Made by a program: the position numbers and the translations under genes. 64,000 bases of DNA from CAVQJU01 sp963712905. GTDB taxonomy: Bacteria; Acidobacteriota; Vicinamibacteria; Vicinamibacterales; CAVVIG01. This document shows, in pieces, positions 1 to 8,830 of this stretch. Under the pieces are notes generated by a model that was not told the origin of the DNA, made no database searches, and saw nothing but the letters and a program-made list of their open reading frames with translations. Numbering within the stretch: position 1 is the first letter of the stretch; each line of letters starts with the position of its first letter. The stretch is from NCBI GenBank assembly GCA_963712905.1, contig CAVQJU010000011.1, positions 124,001 through 188,000 of the forward strand, read 5' to 3'.

Positions 1-269
1 AGCTCTTCCAGGTTGCCGGCTGACGGATTGTCGAGGACGACAGCTTCCAGGTGGCGGATCCTGCGCCGGCGCCCCATCGCGTCGAACGCGCCTCGCAGCA
101 GGTCCACGTCGGGAGCGACTTCGGCGACGATGTAGACAAGCGCGCCGAGACCGCCGCCGATGAGAATGATCCAGAGCCAGTAGGTATCGGGCCGGCGACG
201 GACGAAATGCAGGATGGCCGCCGCCTGCAGGATGACGCCCCAGGGATAGAACAGGCCGATGACGTTCAT
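1..269 (-). CDS. Membrane protein, N-terminal part only (runs off left edge)
   Basis: The first 89 residues of a gene that continues beyond the window. It starts at an ATG reading MNVIGLFYPWG. Two hydrophobic stretches (about residues 3-24 and 33-56) flank a short RRRPDTY loop, followed by a basic patch (GRRRRIRH) and the start of a soluble region. Ending in NPSAGNLEEL, this region resembles the entry to a TPR-type helical repeat domain. The arrangement suggests an inner-membrane anchor with a cytoplasmic or periplasmic repeat domain, but no catalytic motif is visible. It is divergent from the SGNH hydrolase gene. The function is not recognised and the TPR reading is inference. Confidence 0.6.
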   Translation of the reverse strand, partial: MNVIGLFYPWGVILQAAAILHFVRRRPDTYWLWIILIGGGLGALVYIVAEVAPDVDLLRGAFDAMGRRRRIRHLEAVVLDNPSAGNLEE

Positions 270-334
270 GGCGGTAACCCCGCGTGACCTCGTCAGTTGG
301 GCAAGCAAGATACCACGGCGCCCGCTTTGATCGA

Positions 335-363
335 TTGACAGGAGCGGCCAGGCTTCGTATTGT
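335..363 (+). promoter_or_regulatory. Predicted sigma-70-type promoter of the SGNH hydrolase gene
   Basis: TTGACA at 335-340 and TATTGT at 358-363 are separated by exactly 17 bases. The -10 end is about 55 bases upstream of the chosen start. The -35 match is perfect and the -10 is weaker. This is a sequence match only. Confidence 0.45.
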
Positions 364-418
364 TAGCAGCACTAATAATTCGCTGAGCGAACAAATCATG
401 CACATCAGGAAGACGACA

Positions 419-1744
419 ATGCGTCGATCGGTGTTCTGCGCCGGCGTGGCGTTCCTCGTCGCGCTCTCCGCCCTTCGCCCCTCGCTCGGGGCACAGGCCG
501 GCCGCAACGGCGACCGCTGGGTCGGCACCTGGGCAACGGCCGTGGTCGCGCGGCCGCAGGGCCCCCCGCCGCCGGCGCCGGTGCCCGCCGGTTCGCCGTG
601 CGCGCCCCCCAACTTCGGACCTGGCCCAGGACGCCAGGGCGGCGGCCCGCCGCCGAACTTTCCGGCGCCGATCAACTTCGCGAACCAGACGCTGCGGCAG
701 ATCGTCCACGTGTCCCTCGGCGGCGAACGCGTCCGCGTCGTGCTGAGCAACGCCTTCGGCAGCGCCCCGCTTGCTGTCGGCGCCGCCCACGTCGCGCTCC
801 GGACGAAGGACGCGGCCATCGACATCAAGTCGGATCGCGCCCTGACCTTCGGGGGCAGCCCCGGTGCGACGATTGCGGCCGGCGCCGTGGTCGTGTCGGA
901 CCCGGTGAGCCTCCCGGTGCCCGCGTTTGCGGATCTCGCGGTCGACGTCTATCTGCCCGGGGACACGGCCGCGTCGCCGTCGCCGCTGACGACGCACGCG
1001 GGAGCGCAGCAGACGAATTACGTGTCCACCGACGGCAATCACGCCGGCGTGGCCGACCTGCCGGTGGCGACGACCACCCAGGCCTGGTTCTTCCTCGCGC
1101 GCGTCGAGGTGGCGGCGCCGGATCAGGCGGGCGCCGTGGTGGCATTCGGCGATTCGATTACCGACGGTACGCGGTCCACGCCCAATCTCAACAGCCGCTG
1201 GCCCGACCACCTGGCGAAGCGCCTGGCCGCATCGAACATGAAGTTGGGCGTGCTCAACCAGGGGATCGCCGGCAACCGCGTGCTGTGCGACGGCGCGGGC
1301 GTCAGTGCGCTGGCACGGTTCGATCGCGATGTGCTGGTCCAGCCTGGCGTCACGCACGTCGTCGTGCTGGAGAGCATCAACGACATCGGCATCGGGCGGA
1401 GCGATCCGTCGCCGAGCGCGGCCGATCTGATCGCCGCCCACCGGCAGCTGATCGAGCGGGCGCACGCGCATGGGCTGCGGATCTACGGCGCCACGCTGAC
1501 GCCGTTCGAAGGCGCCGCTTATGCGACTCCGGAAGGCGAAGCCAAGCGGCAGGCCGTCAACGAGTGGATCCGATCCGGCAAGGCATACGATGGCGTGATC
1601 GATTTCGACGCCGCCGTCCGGGACCCCGCCGCGCCGGCGAAGATCCAGCAGCAGTTCAACCCCGGCGACAACCTGCACATGAACGACGCGGGCTACAAGG
1701 CGATGGCCGACGCGATCAACCTGGGCCTGTTCACCCGCAAGTGA
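419..1744 (+). CDS. Secreted SGNH/GDSL-family esterase or lipase
   Basis: A 441-residue protein with a signal peptide (MRRSVFCAG then a hydrophobic core ending near LGAQA). The start at 419 is preferred over an in-frame ATG at 398 because AGGAAG lies six bases upstream. After a proline-rich N-terminal region comes an SGNH hydrolase core: block I AFGDSITDG with nucleophile Ser246, block II around NQGIAGNRV, block III ESINDIG, and block V DNLHMND with Asp417 and His420 completing the triad. Family members hydrolyse esters of lipids or carbohydrates; the substrate cannot be told from sequence. The stop overlaps the GTG of the downstream MarR gene by four bases, so the two are probably co-transcribed. 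Confidence 0.85.
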   Translation: MRRSVFCAGVAFLVALSALRPSLGAQAGRNGDRWVGTWATAVVARPQGPPPPAPVPAGSPCAPPNFGPGPGRQGGGPPPNFPAPINFANQTLRQIVHVSLGGERVRVVLSNAFGSAPLAVGAAHVALRTKDAAIDIKSDRALTFGGSPGATIAAGAVVVSDPVSLPVPAFADLAVDVYLPGDTAASPSPLTTHAGAQQTNYVSTDGNHAGVADLPVATTTQAWFFLARVEVAAPDQAGAVVAFGDSITDGTRSTPNLNSRWPDHLAKRLAASNMKLGVLNQGIAGNRVLCDGAGVSALARFDRDVLVQPGVTHVVVLESINDIGIGRSDPSPSAADLIAAHRQLIERAHAHGLRIYGATLTPFEGAAYATPEGEAKRQAVNEWIRSGKAYDGVIDFDAAVRDPAAPAKIQQQFNPGDNLHMNDAGYKAMADAINLGLFTRK

Positions 1745-2208
1745 CTGCGGCACAGTCTCAGACGGCTGCCCGCGAACTGCTGCACGTCGTGATGCTCGTG
1801 ATGAAGACGCTGGGGGCCGAGATGCGCCGATCGCGGCGGCCGCTGGCGCCCGCGCAGATGGGCAGCCTGATGCGCATCGGCGCCGGCCCGTGCAGCATGA
1901 GCGAGTTGGCCCGGCATCAGGCCGTCAGCCTGCCGACGATCTCGAAGTCGGTGGACATGCTGGTCCGGCGCGGGTGGGTCGAGCGCGGGGCCGGGAAGAG
2001 CGACCGCCGGCAGTCGATGGCCCGCCTCACGCCGCGCGGCCGGCGGGTGCTCGCGGACATCCAGCAGCAGGCGGAACGGCACGTGGCCGACACGCTCGCG
2101 CCGTTGACGGTGACCGAGCGCGCCCAGCTCGTTTCTGCGCTGCGCACGCTGACCGGCGTGCTCAGTGCGCCGGGCGACGATTCTTGCGAGCCCCGGGGCC
2201 GATCGTGA
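1741..2208 (+). CDS. MarR-family transcriptional regulator
   Basis: A 155-residue protein with a winged helix-turn-helix typical of MarR. The segment MSELARHQAVSLPTISKSV is the HTH, and a basic wing (GKSDRRQSMARLTPRGRR) follows. The flanking helices that build the dimer interface are present, so the gene is full length. GTG at 1741 is taken as start because it overlaps the upstream stop (GTGA), a common sign of translational coupling. It probably responds to a small ligand and may control the SGNH hydrolase operon; that is inferred from position only. Confidence 0.8.
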   Translation: MTAAQSQTAARELLHVVMLVMKTLGAEMRRSRRPLAPAQMGSLMRIGAGPCSMSELARHQAVSLPTISKSVDMLVRRGWVERGAGKSDRRQSMARLTPRGRRVLADIQQQAERHVADTLAPLTVTERAQLVSALRTLTGVLSAPGDDSCEPRGRS

Positions 2209-2249
2209 CTGCGCGTCGTGGATTCGAGTCTTCAAACCAGGAGTCAGGT

Positions 2250-2618
2250 ATGAAAATGCGCGCGTTGCTGCTCGGCATCATCGGCGTCCTGCTCGTGTCG
2301 TCAACGGCCCTGGCCGCGCCCGTGGACGGGAAGTGGACCGGCATGCTCGACACGCCCATGGGTCCCATCAACGTCGGATTCAACTTCAAAGCCGACGGCG
2401 CCATGCTGGCCGGTTCGACCACCGGACCTGACGGCGCCGAGCTGGCGATCAAGAACGGCAAGGTGGACGGCGACAAGATCGCGTTCATCGTCGAGGTCGA
2501 CTTTGGCGGGATGGCCCTTACTCTGGGCTACACGGGCGTCGTGTCGGAGGACCAGATCAAGCTGACGCTGGACATCATGGGCATGCCCTTCGACTTCGTG
2601 GTGAAAAAGGCCCAATAA
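2250..2618 (+). CDS. Small secreted protein of unknown function
   Basis: 122 residues with a clear signal peptide (MKMRALLLGIIGVLL, then cleavage near TALAAP). The mature part is rich in Gly, Asp and alternating hydrophobics (DGKWTGMLDTPMGPI, NGKVDGDKIAF), consistent with a small all-beta fold such as a lipocalin-like or jelly-roll domain. CAGGAG six bases upstream supports the ATG at 2250. I know of no assigned function; similar secreted small beta proteins are common in acidobacterial genomes. It is convergent with the CPXCG gene across a repeat element. Confidence 0.6.
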   Translation: MKMRALLLGIIGVLLVSSTALAAPVDGKWTGMLDTPMGPINVGFNFKADGAMLAGSTTGPDGAELAIKNGKVDGDKIAFIVEVDFGGMALTLGYTGVVSEDQIKLTLDIMGMPFDFVVKKAQ

Positions 2619-2636
2619 GACCGGGAAAGGCGACGA

Positions 2637-2831
2637 CAGTCAGCAGTCGGCAGTCGGCAGTCAGCAGTCGGCAGTCAGCAGTCGGCAGTCGGCAGTCGGC
2701 AGAAAAGGCCTTTAACGTAGAGCGGGGCTTTCAGCCCAGCCTGGCTGGCTTGAAGGCCTACATGCATCAGCTCTATCTTGCTGCCGCCTGTCGCCTGTCG
2801 CCTGTCGACTGCCGACTGTCGACTGCCGACT
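2637..2831. repeat. Composite repeat: CAGTCGG array, palindromic core, complementary array
   Basis: Left arm (about 2637-2702) is a degenerate tandem array of the 7-mer CAGTCGG/CAGTCAG, roughly nine copies. A palindromic core at 2717-2761 begins GTAGAGCGGGGCTTTCAGCCC and ends CCTAC. The right arm (about 2778-2831) carries the complementary word (CTGTCGC, CTGCCGACTGTCGACTG). The arms could pair, giving a very large stem. It fills the gap between two convergent genes, where a bidirectional terminator would be expected. Confidence 0.75.
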
Positions 2832-2833
2832 GA

Positions 2834-3019
2834 TCATTCCGAGCCGTCGGCGCGGGTGACGTGGACGTCGCGGTCTTCGCCGCGGCCCGTCACGCGCACG
2901 CGCCACGGGTTGCAGCAGACCTCGCAGTCCTGCACGAAGCTGCCTTTGACATCCGGCTCCACGTAAATCTCCACGGTCTCGCCGCAATACGGGCACGTTA
3001 CGAAGTACTCGTCGTCCAC
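2834..3019 (-). CDS. Cysteine-rich CPXCG-motif small protein
   Basis: 61 residues matching the CPXCG family of small zinc-ribbon-like proteins. CPYCG near the N-terminus and CEVCC about 22 residues later give the two Cys pairs expected to bind a metal. Starts at GTG (reading MDDEYFVTCPYCGE). The family is widespread in proteobacteria and other phyla and has no established function. It lies three bases downstream of the truncated VapC frame on the same strand. Confidence 0.8.
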   Translation of the reverse strand: MDDEYFVTCPYCGETVEIYVEPDVKGSFVQDCEVCCNPWRVRVTGRGEDRDVHVTRADGSE

Positions 3020-3021
3020 GG

Positions 3022-3162
3022 CTACCGCTTCCCTTTGAGGCCGGCCAGAAACTCCCGGGGTGTTTCGACGCGAATGCCGTACCGCAGCGCCGACAGGAAG
3101 TGCCTCCGGTTGTCGGTGACGGCGAGGAGCACGCTGGTGTCGAGAAAGAGGCTCACGGCCAT
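3022..3162 (-). pseudogene. VapC-type PIN toxin remnant with the central region deleted
   Basis: A 46-residue frame. Residues 1-14 (MAVSLFLDTSVLLA) are the classic first strand of a PIN-domain toxin with its first catalytic Asp. Residues 15-46 begin VTDNRRHF, the classic last PIN motif, and end with a PREFLAGLKGKR-type tail. A normal VapC has about 90-100 residues between these points. The join is in frame, so an internal deletion of roughly 270-300 bases best explains it. The start overlaps the end of the AbrB antitoxin gene by 10 bases, as in intact vapBC operons. The second and third acidic residues of the active site are missing, so it should have no RNase activity. Confidence 0.75.
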
Positions 3163-3407
3163 CGGTTACGCTCGTCCTCGACGAGGGCCGCGACGTCGAG
3201 CGTGGGACGCTGGTCCGCGCGGACCGTCGGTCCGGCCACCAGGCGCCGTCCGACTTTGACGAGGCGCGGGCCTGCCGCGACGCGTTCGAGACGGATGCCG
3301 AGATCGTCCGTCGTGATCTCGAGCTCGGACCCCGCGGACAGGCCGGCCTTGTCCCGGACCGCCGCCGGAATTACCACCCGGCCTGCCTTGTCAATGGTCG
3401 TGCGCAT
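3153..3407 (-). CDS. AbrB/SpoVT-type antitoxin (VapB-like)
   Basis: 84 residues. The N-terminal swapped-hairpin DNA-binding motif is clear: MRTTIDKAGRVVIPAAVRDK followed by AGLSAGSELEI. The C-terminal part (PTLDVAALVEDERNRW) resembles the toxin-binding tail of VapB antitoxins. The ATG at 3407 is chosen over upstream codons because the AbrB fold begins exactly there. Its stop overlaps the start of the broken VapC frame. With the toxin inactivated it is probably an orphan antitoxin that can still bind DNA. Confidence 0.85.
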   Translation of the reverse strand: MRTTIDKAGRVVIPAAVRDKAGLSAGSELEITTDDLGIRLERVAAGPRLVKVGRRLVAGPTVRADQRPTLDVAALVEDERNRWP

Positions 3408-3455
3408 GCCATGAATATACCAACATGACACGGCTGACATCGGCCACGTGGCTGG

Positions 3456-6120
3456 CTACTCGGTCCGAAGCGCCTGCAGCGGGTTGATCCGCGTCGCCCG
3501 GTACGCCGGCACGACTGCAGCGAGCAGAGCGATCAACACGACGGCGATCGACACGCCCATCAACGTCACGGCATCGTGCGGCCCGACGCCAAACAGGAGT
3601 GTCGTCATCACTCGCCCGAGCGCCGCCGCGGCGGCCAGCCCTATCAGGATGCCGACCAGGGCCGGCTTCATCCCGTCGCCGACGACCGTCCGTACCAGCG
3701 TGCCGGCGGGCGCGCCCAGTGCCCGCCTGATGCCGATCTCGGAAATACGCTGGCCGACGCTGTACGACAGCACGCTGTAGATGCCGATGGCGGCGAGCAG
3801 CACGGCCAGTCCGGCAAACGTCGAAATGAGCGTCATCGCGAACCGCTGCTGCCCGATCGACTCGTCGACCAGGGTGTCCATGGTCTGCACGTCGCGCACC
3901 GGCAAGTCCGCGTTCAGGCCATGGATCGCCTTGACGACCGCGGGAGCCAGCGTCTCGGCGGGCGTGTTCGTCCGGACCACGAGCGCCATGAATTGGAACG
4001 GCCCGGCGCCCACCAGCTGCATGAGCGGCAGATATGCCGCGGCAACGGGATCTTTGACGCTCAACCCGAGCAGCTTCACGTCGTTGACGATGCCGACGAC
4101 GGTTCGCGGCGTGCTTGGGATGAGACCGAAGGAGATTTGCTGCCCGATTGGATCCTGGTTCGGCCAGAACTTGCGGGCCATCGCCTGGCTGATGATCACC
4201 GTGAGCTGGCGATCCACACGATCCACTTCGCTGAAATCGCGGCCCGCGATGAGTCGCATCCGCGTCGCCTGGACGAACCCGGGCGTCATGATCCGGGTGG
4301 GCACGATGGGCTGCTGCGACAACGGCGGCCTGGGCTGTCCCTCGATGGCAAACGGGAGGTTCGACCCGCCCTGGAAGGGCAGCGAGTCGCCGGCGGCCGC
4401 CGACTCGACGCCCGGCAGTGCCCGAACGCTGCGGAGATACCTCGTTGATGAAGGCCACCCGCTCTTCGCCCTTATCACCGCCGCGGGGCAGGCCGACGTT
4501 CATCGTCAGCAGGTTTCTCGGATCGAAGCCGGCATCGACGGCGCGAAGCTCCATGAGCGTGCGGAGCAGCAGACCCGCGCCGGTCAGGAGCACCAGCGCC
4601 AGCGCTACTTCGCAGACGACCAGCGCGTCGCGGACGCGCCGTTCGGCCGGCGCCGCGCTGCTCCGTCCAATCCCCTGTTTCAGGGCGTCGTTGGGGTTGG
4701 TGCGCGTGAGGCGCCAGGCGGGCACGAGGCCGGCGAGCACCGCCGCAGCGATGGCGACCGCGCACGTGAAGAGCAGGACCCGGGCGTCGAGATCGACTTC
4801 ACCCAGCCGGGGCAGGAACTCGGCAATCGACGTGGACAACAGCCGCAGGCTGAACCACCCCGCCAGCAGGCCGAGGACGGTGCCGCCGGCCGCCAGCAGC
4901 AGTGTTTCGGTGAGCACCTGCTGAATGACGCGCAGCCGGCTGGCGCCGAGCGCGGTGCGCACGGCCAGCTCACGCGACCGCCCGAGCGTCTTGGCGAGGA
5001 GCAGGTTTGCCAGGTTCGCCGATCCGATGAGGACGACGAAGACCACGGCGCCGAGCAGGAGCAGGAGGGGCAGGCGCACGTCGCCGACGATGTCCTCGTG
5101 CAGCGGCACGACGAACGCGCCCCAGCCCTTGTCGTCCTCCGGATATTGCAGCTCGAGCCGCTGCGAGATCGTCGTCATCTCCGCCTGCGCGGCCTTCACG
5201 TCCACGCCTGGGCGGAGGTGGCCGATGACGAAGTACGTGTGGTTGCTCCGCACGGTGCGCTCATCGGGCGTCCAGACGAGCGGCAGCCAGAGGTCGATGT
5301 TCTCGGGAAACGAGGCGCGCTGCGGCACGACGCCGACAATCGTGTACGGCTCGCCGTTCAGGGAGATCGACCGCCCGATTGCGGCGGGATCGGCGCCGAA
5401 GCGGGTCCGCCAGACGCTTTCGCGCAACAGGACAACGCGTGGCGAGCCGGGCGCCTGATCGGCCGCTCCGAGCGTTCGTCCAGCCAGCGGCTGCACGCCC
5501 AGGATGCTGAAGAACTCTCCGGTGACCACGGCCGTTCGCAGCGCGTCCGGTTCGCCTTGGCCGGTGATGTTGAAACGCCGGAACCGGTACAACGCCATCC
5601 GGTCGAAGACGTGGTTCTGCGCTTCCCAATCGAGGTAGTTCGCGGGTGAGACCACGAAGATCCGCCGATCGCCGGCCGGCATGAAGAACGTTTCGGGGGG
5701 CGTCTGCCAGACGCGCATGATGCGCGCCGAATCGCGGAACGGCAGCGGGCGCAGGATGACCGCGTTGACGAGGCTGAAGATCGCGGTGTTCGCGCCGATG
5801 CCGAGGCCGAGGATCAGGATGCCCGCGAGCGCAAACGCCTTGTTCTTCAGCAGGACCCGGAACCCGTAGCGAATGTCCTTCATGAACACGTCGATGAACT
5901 GGATCCCGCGCCGTTCGCGATAGCTTTCCTTTGTCATTTCGACTCCGCCAAGCGTGAGCAATGCCGAGCGCCGGGCCTCGTCGGGCGACATGCCCGCGCG
6001 GATGTTGTCGTCGATGTGTGCGTCGAGATGCCCGTTCAGCTCGTTGACCAGATCGGCATCACCTCTCTTCGCCGAGAAGAGACTGCCGAGGCGCAGCAGC
6101 GACGCACGCAACCGGCTCAT
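3456..6120 (-). CDS. ADOP-family ABC permease, last of three, one frameshift
   Basis: A FtsX/MacB-type permease of the acidobacterial duplicated orphan permease type, about 887 residues once one extra base is ignored. It starts MSRLRASLLRLGSLF. The N-terminal prefix domain (ELNGHLDAHIDDNIRAGM) is followed by a first TM helix (GIGANTAIFSLVNAV), a MacB-like periplasmic domain, three TM helices, then the duplicated second half ending YRATRINPLQALRTE. The frame breaks at about 4440-4441: NEV would continue as YLRSVRALPGVES if one G of a GG pair were removed. The total length (2665 bases) is one more than a multiple of three. Eighteen bases separate it from the upstream permease stop, so it is in the same operon. 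Confidence 0.85.
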
Positions 6121-6138
6121 CTGGCGGCATCCATGCGG

Positions 6139-8826
6139 TCACTCGTCCCGCAGAGCGATAACCGGATCGATCGTGGCCGCACGGAGCGCCGGAACCAGTG
6201 CGGCAGCCAGAGTGGCGGCCAGGAGCACCAACAGGACGATGACCATGACTGTCGCATCGCGCGGCCGGAAGTCGAACGGCATAGCCAGTGCCGGCGTGGC
6301 GGCCGTGGCGAGGGCGATCCCCGCGACGAGGCCAACGCACACGACGCCGACCGCCTGTCGCAGAACCAGCCGCACCACGCTGCTGCGATCCGCCCCAACG
6401 GCCATGCGGACGCCGATTTCACGCTTCCGCAGTGACGTCAGATACGCCATCACGCCGTACAGTCCGACGATCGCGAGGACCGTGCCGAGCACGCCGAGCG
6501 CTGTCATCAGGAGCAATGTCAGCCGGGCTGGACCCATCGCGCGCGCCTGATAGACATCGTCGAGCGTCCGGACGTCGAATGTCGGCACGCCTCCGCCCAG
6601 GGACTGGACTTCGGCCCGGATCGGCGCGGCGAGCGAGGCGGGGTCGCCTTGTGTCCGCACGACCATCGTCATCATCGAGCGGAAGCGCTGAGCGGACGGC
6701 AGAAAGAGAAATGGCTGCGGCGCTTCGGCGATCTCACCGTACTTGCCGTCGCGTGCGATCCCGATGACCTGGAGCACGGGGCCGTTGCGGTCGCGCAGCC
6801 GAAGCGTCCTGCCGATCGCGTCCTGCCGTGGCCAGTAGCGGCTGGCCATCGTCTCGTTGATCACAGCGACTGCCGGGCCCGACGCCGTATCGCGATTGTC
6901 GAATGCGCGCCCGCGGACGATCGACGTCCGCATCGCGCTCCAGTACCCGTCGTCTACGACGTTGTTTCGGATCATCAGGCGGTCCTGGCCCGGCGGCATG
7001 TCGTACCCATCGACGATTACCGGCATGGACCCGCTGTTGACCCCGAGCGGGATGAACTGCGCGAGGCCGGCGGCGGAAACGCCAGGTAGAGCGCGGGTGC
7101 GTGCGACGAGCTCCTGGTAGAACGCTCTCGTCTGCGGCTGGTCGTAGCGGACCAGCCCGGGATTGAACGACATCAACAGCACGTGATCGACCTGAAAGCC
7201 CGGATCGATGCGCTGCTTGTCGATGAGGCCCCGGATGGCCAATCCGGCTACCGTCAGGACGACGACCGCCAGCGCCACCTGCGCAGAGATGAGCGCATTC
7301 CGGAAGCTGAACCAGCGGCGTCTGCCGCCCGCGCCAGCGGTGGCCGCCTTCAACGCCGGGATGAGATCGACGCGCGTGCTGAGGAACGCCGGCGTCAAGC
7401 CGAACACGAGGCTGGTCACGATCGAAATCGCCGCCGTGAAGACAAGCGCGCGCTGGTCGAGCCGGATGTCCAGCGCGATCGGCATGTCGGTCGCTGCCAT
7501 GATCATTCGCACGAGGGTCGACACCCCGGCCAGGCTCCAGTAGGCGACAAGCAGCCCGAACGCGCCGCCCAGCGCCGACAGCAGCAGGCTCTCGGTGACC
7601 AGCTGCTGAATCAGCCGTCCCCGGGAGGCGCCGAGCGCCAGCCGCATGGCAATTTCCTTTGTCCGGCCGGCAGCGCGCGCGAGCAGGAGGTTCGCGACGT
7701 TGGCGCACGCGATCAGGAGCACGAGGCCGACGACGGCGAGCATGAGCGCGGCGCCCTGATAGCCGCCCGTATCCAGGCGGCCCCGCGCCGTCACCTCCGG
7801 CAGCACGATCGCCGTTCGGTTCACGTTCGCGTCGGGGAAGGCCTGCGCAAGCGCCCTGGCCAGAGACGCGATTTCGGCGCTTGCCTGCCGGACGCTCACC
7901 CCGCGGTTCAGGCGCCCCACGACGGTGAGCCAGCGGTCCGCCCGGTCGTCGAGGAAGTTGGCGGGAATCGTTGACAGCACGTCGCGCGCCATCGTGATCG
8001 GGACGTAGAGGTCGGGGTGGAAATAGAGCTCGGTCCCAGAAAATGCGGCCGGCGTGACGCCCACGATCGTGAATTCCCGGGTACCGAGCGTCACTTGTCG
8101 GCCGATGATGGCGGCGTCCGACTGGAAACGCCGCTGCCAGAGGCTGTGACTGATCACGGCCACGGGGCTGGAGCCAGCCACCCTGTCCTCGTCGTTGCGG
8201 AACCCGCGGCCGGGAGCGATTGGCACCTCGAGCGCCGCGAAGAAATTCGCGCTGACGACCCAGGCGCCGAGCAGTTGAGGAACTTCATCGCGGCTGGTCG
8301 ACATCGCCACGAGCGCGGTGTCGTAAGCGACGACGCCCGAGAGCGTCGCCGTTCGTGTCTTGTAGTCGAGATAGTCGGGATACGAGACCCGGTCGTATTC
8401 AGCGTCCTTCGAGCTGGTGAAGATGCGCACGAGTTCGCCCGGCCGTGGCACGTCGGGCGGCCGGAATGCCGTGGCGTCCGCAAGGCTGAACATGGCTGTG
8501 TTCGCGCCCATCCCGAGCGCCAGCGTGACAATTGCGGCGGTTGTGAAGGCCGGATGTGTTCTGAGAAGGCGCGCGGCGTATCGCACGTCGCGCAGCAACG
8601 TGTCGATCAGGGGAAGGCCGCGCCGGTCCCGGTGCTGCTCCTGGACAAGACTGACGCCGCCCAGTTTCAAGAGCGCATCGCGGCGGGCTTCGTCAGGCGT
8701 CATGCCGGCCCGCAGGTTGTCGTCGATGTGAAACTGCAGATGGGCGTCGAGTTCGGCGTTCAGTTCACGATCTTTCCGCGCGCCGCGAAAGGCATCGGAT
8801 AGACGGCGCAGCCATTTCGTCCTCAC
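6139..8826 (-). CDS. ADOP-family ABC permease, second of three, intact
   Basis: 895 residues from a GTG at 8826 (reading as VRTKWLRRLSDAFRGARKD), four bases after the upstream permease stop. A start further upstream would run into that gene. It has an N-terminal prefix domain (ELDAHLQFHIDDNLRAGMTPDEARRDALLKLGG style), a TM segment at GMGANTAMFSLADA, a MacB-like extracytoplasmic domain, and two FtsX-like three-helix modules ending at LRAATIDPVIALRDE. Permeases of this type work with separate ATPases to move or pull substrates at the inner membrane. The substrate is unknown; antimicrobial or lipoprotein-type cargo is typical of MacB relatives. Confidence 0.9.
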   Translation of the reverse strand: MRTKWLRRLSDAFRGARKDRELNAELDAHLQFHIDDNLRAGMTPDEARRDALLKLGGVSLVQEQHRDRRGLPLIDTLLRDVRYAARLLRTHPAFTTAAIVTLALGMGANTAMFSLADATAFRPPDVPRPGELVRIFTSSKDAEYDRVSYPDYLDYKTRTATLSGVVAYDTALVAMSTSRDEVPQLLGAWVVSANFFAALEVPIAPGRGFRNDEDRVAGSSPVAVISHSLWQRRFQSDAAIIGRQVTLGTREFTIVGVTPAAFSGTELYFHPDLYVPITMARDVLSTIPANFLDDRADRWLTVVGRLNRGVSVRQASAEIASLARALAQAFPDANVNRTAIVLPEVTARGRLDTGGYQGAALMLAVVGLVLLIACANVANLLLARAAGRTKEIAMRLALGASRGRLIQQLVTESLLLSALGGAFGLLVAYWSLAGVSTLVRMIMAATDMPIALDIRLDQRALVFTAAISIVTSLVFGLTPAFLSTRVDLIPALKAATAGAGGRRRWFSFRNALISAQVALAVVVLTVAGLAIRGLIDKQRIDPGFQVDHVLLMSFNPGLVRYDQPQTRAFYQELVARTRALPGVSAAGLAQFIPLGVNSGSMPVIVDGYDMPPGQDRLMIRNNVVDDGYWSAMRTSIVRGRAFDNRDTASGPAVAVINETMASRYWPRQDAIGRTLRLRDRNGPVLQVIGIARDGKYGEIAEAPQPFLFLPSAQRFRSMMTMVVRTQGDPASLAAPIRAEVQSLGGGVPTFDVRTLDDVYQARAMGPARLTLLLMTALGVLGTVLAIVGLYGVMAYLTSLRKREIGVRMAVGADRSSVVRLVLRQAVGVVCVGLVAGIALATAATPALAMPFDFRPRDATVMVIVLLVLLAATLAAALVPALRAATIDPVIALRDE

Positions 8827-8830
8827 AGCC

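Noticed and set aside
293..1753. A 486-codon minus-strand open frame opposite the SGNH hydrolase
   Set aside because: High GC content leaves long antisense frames. Its composition is Arg/Ala/Gly-rich without domains, while the plus strand encodes a complete SGNH fold.
2637..2702. A CRISPR-like array
   Set aside because: The 7-base units have no spacers and no cas genes are near. It is a low-complexity tandem repeat.
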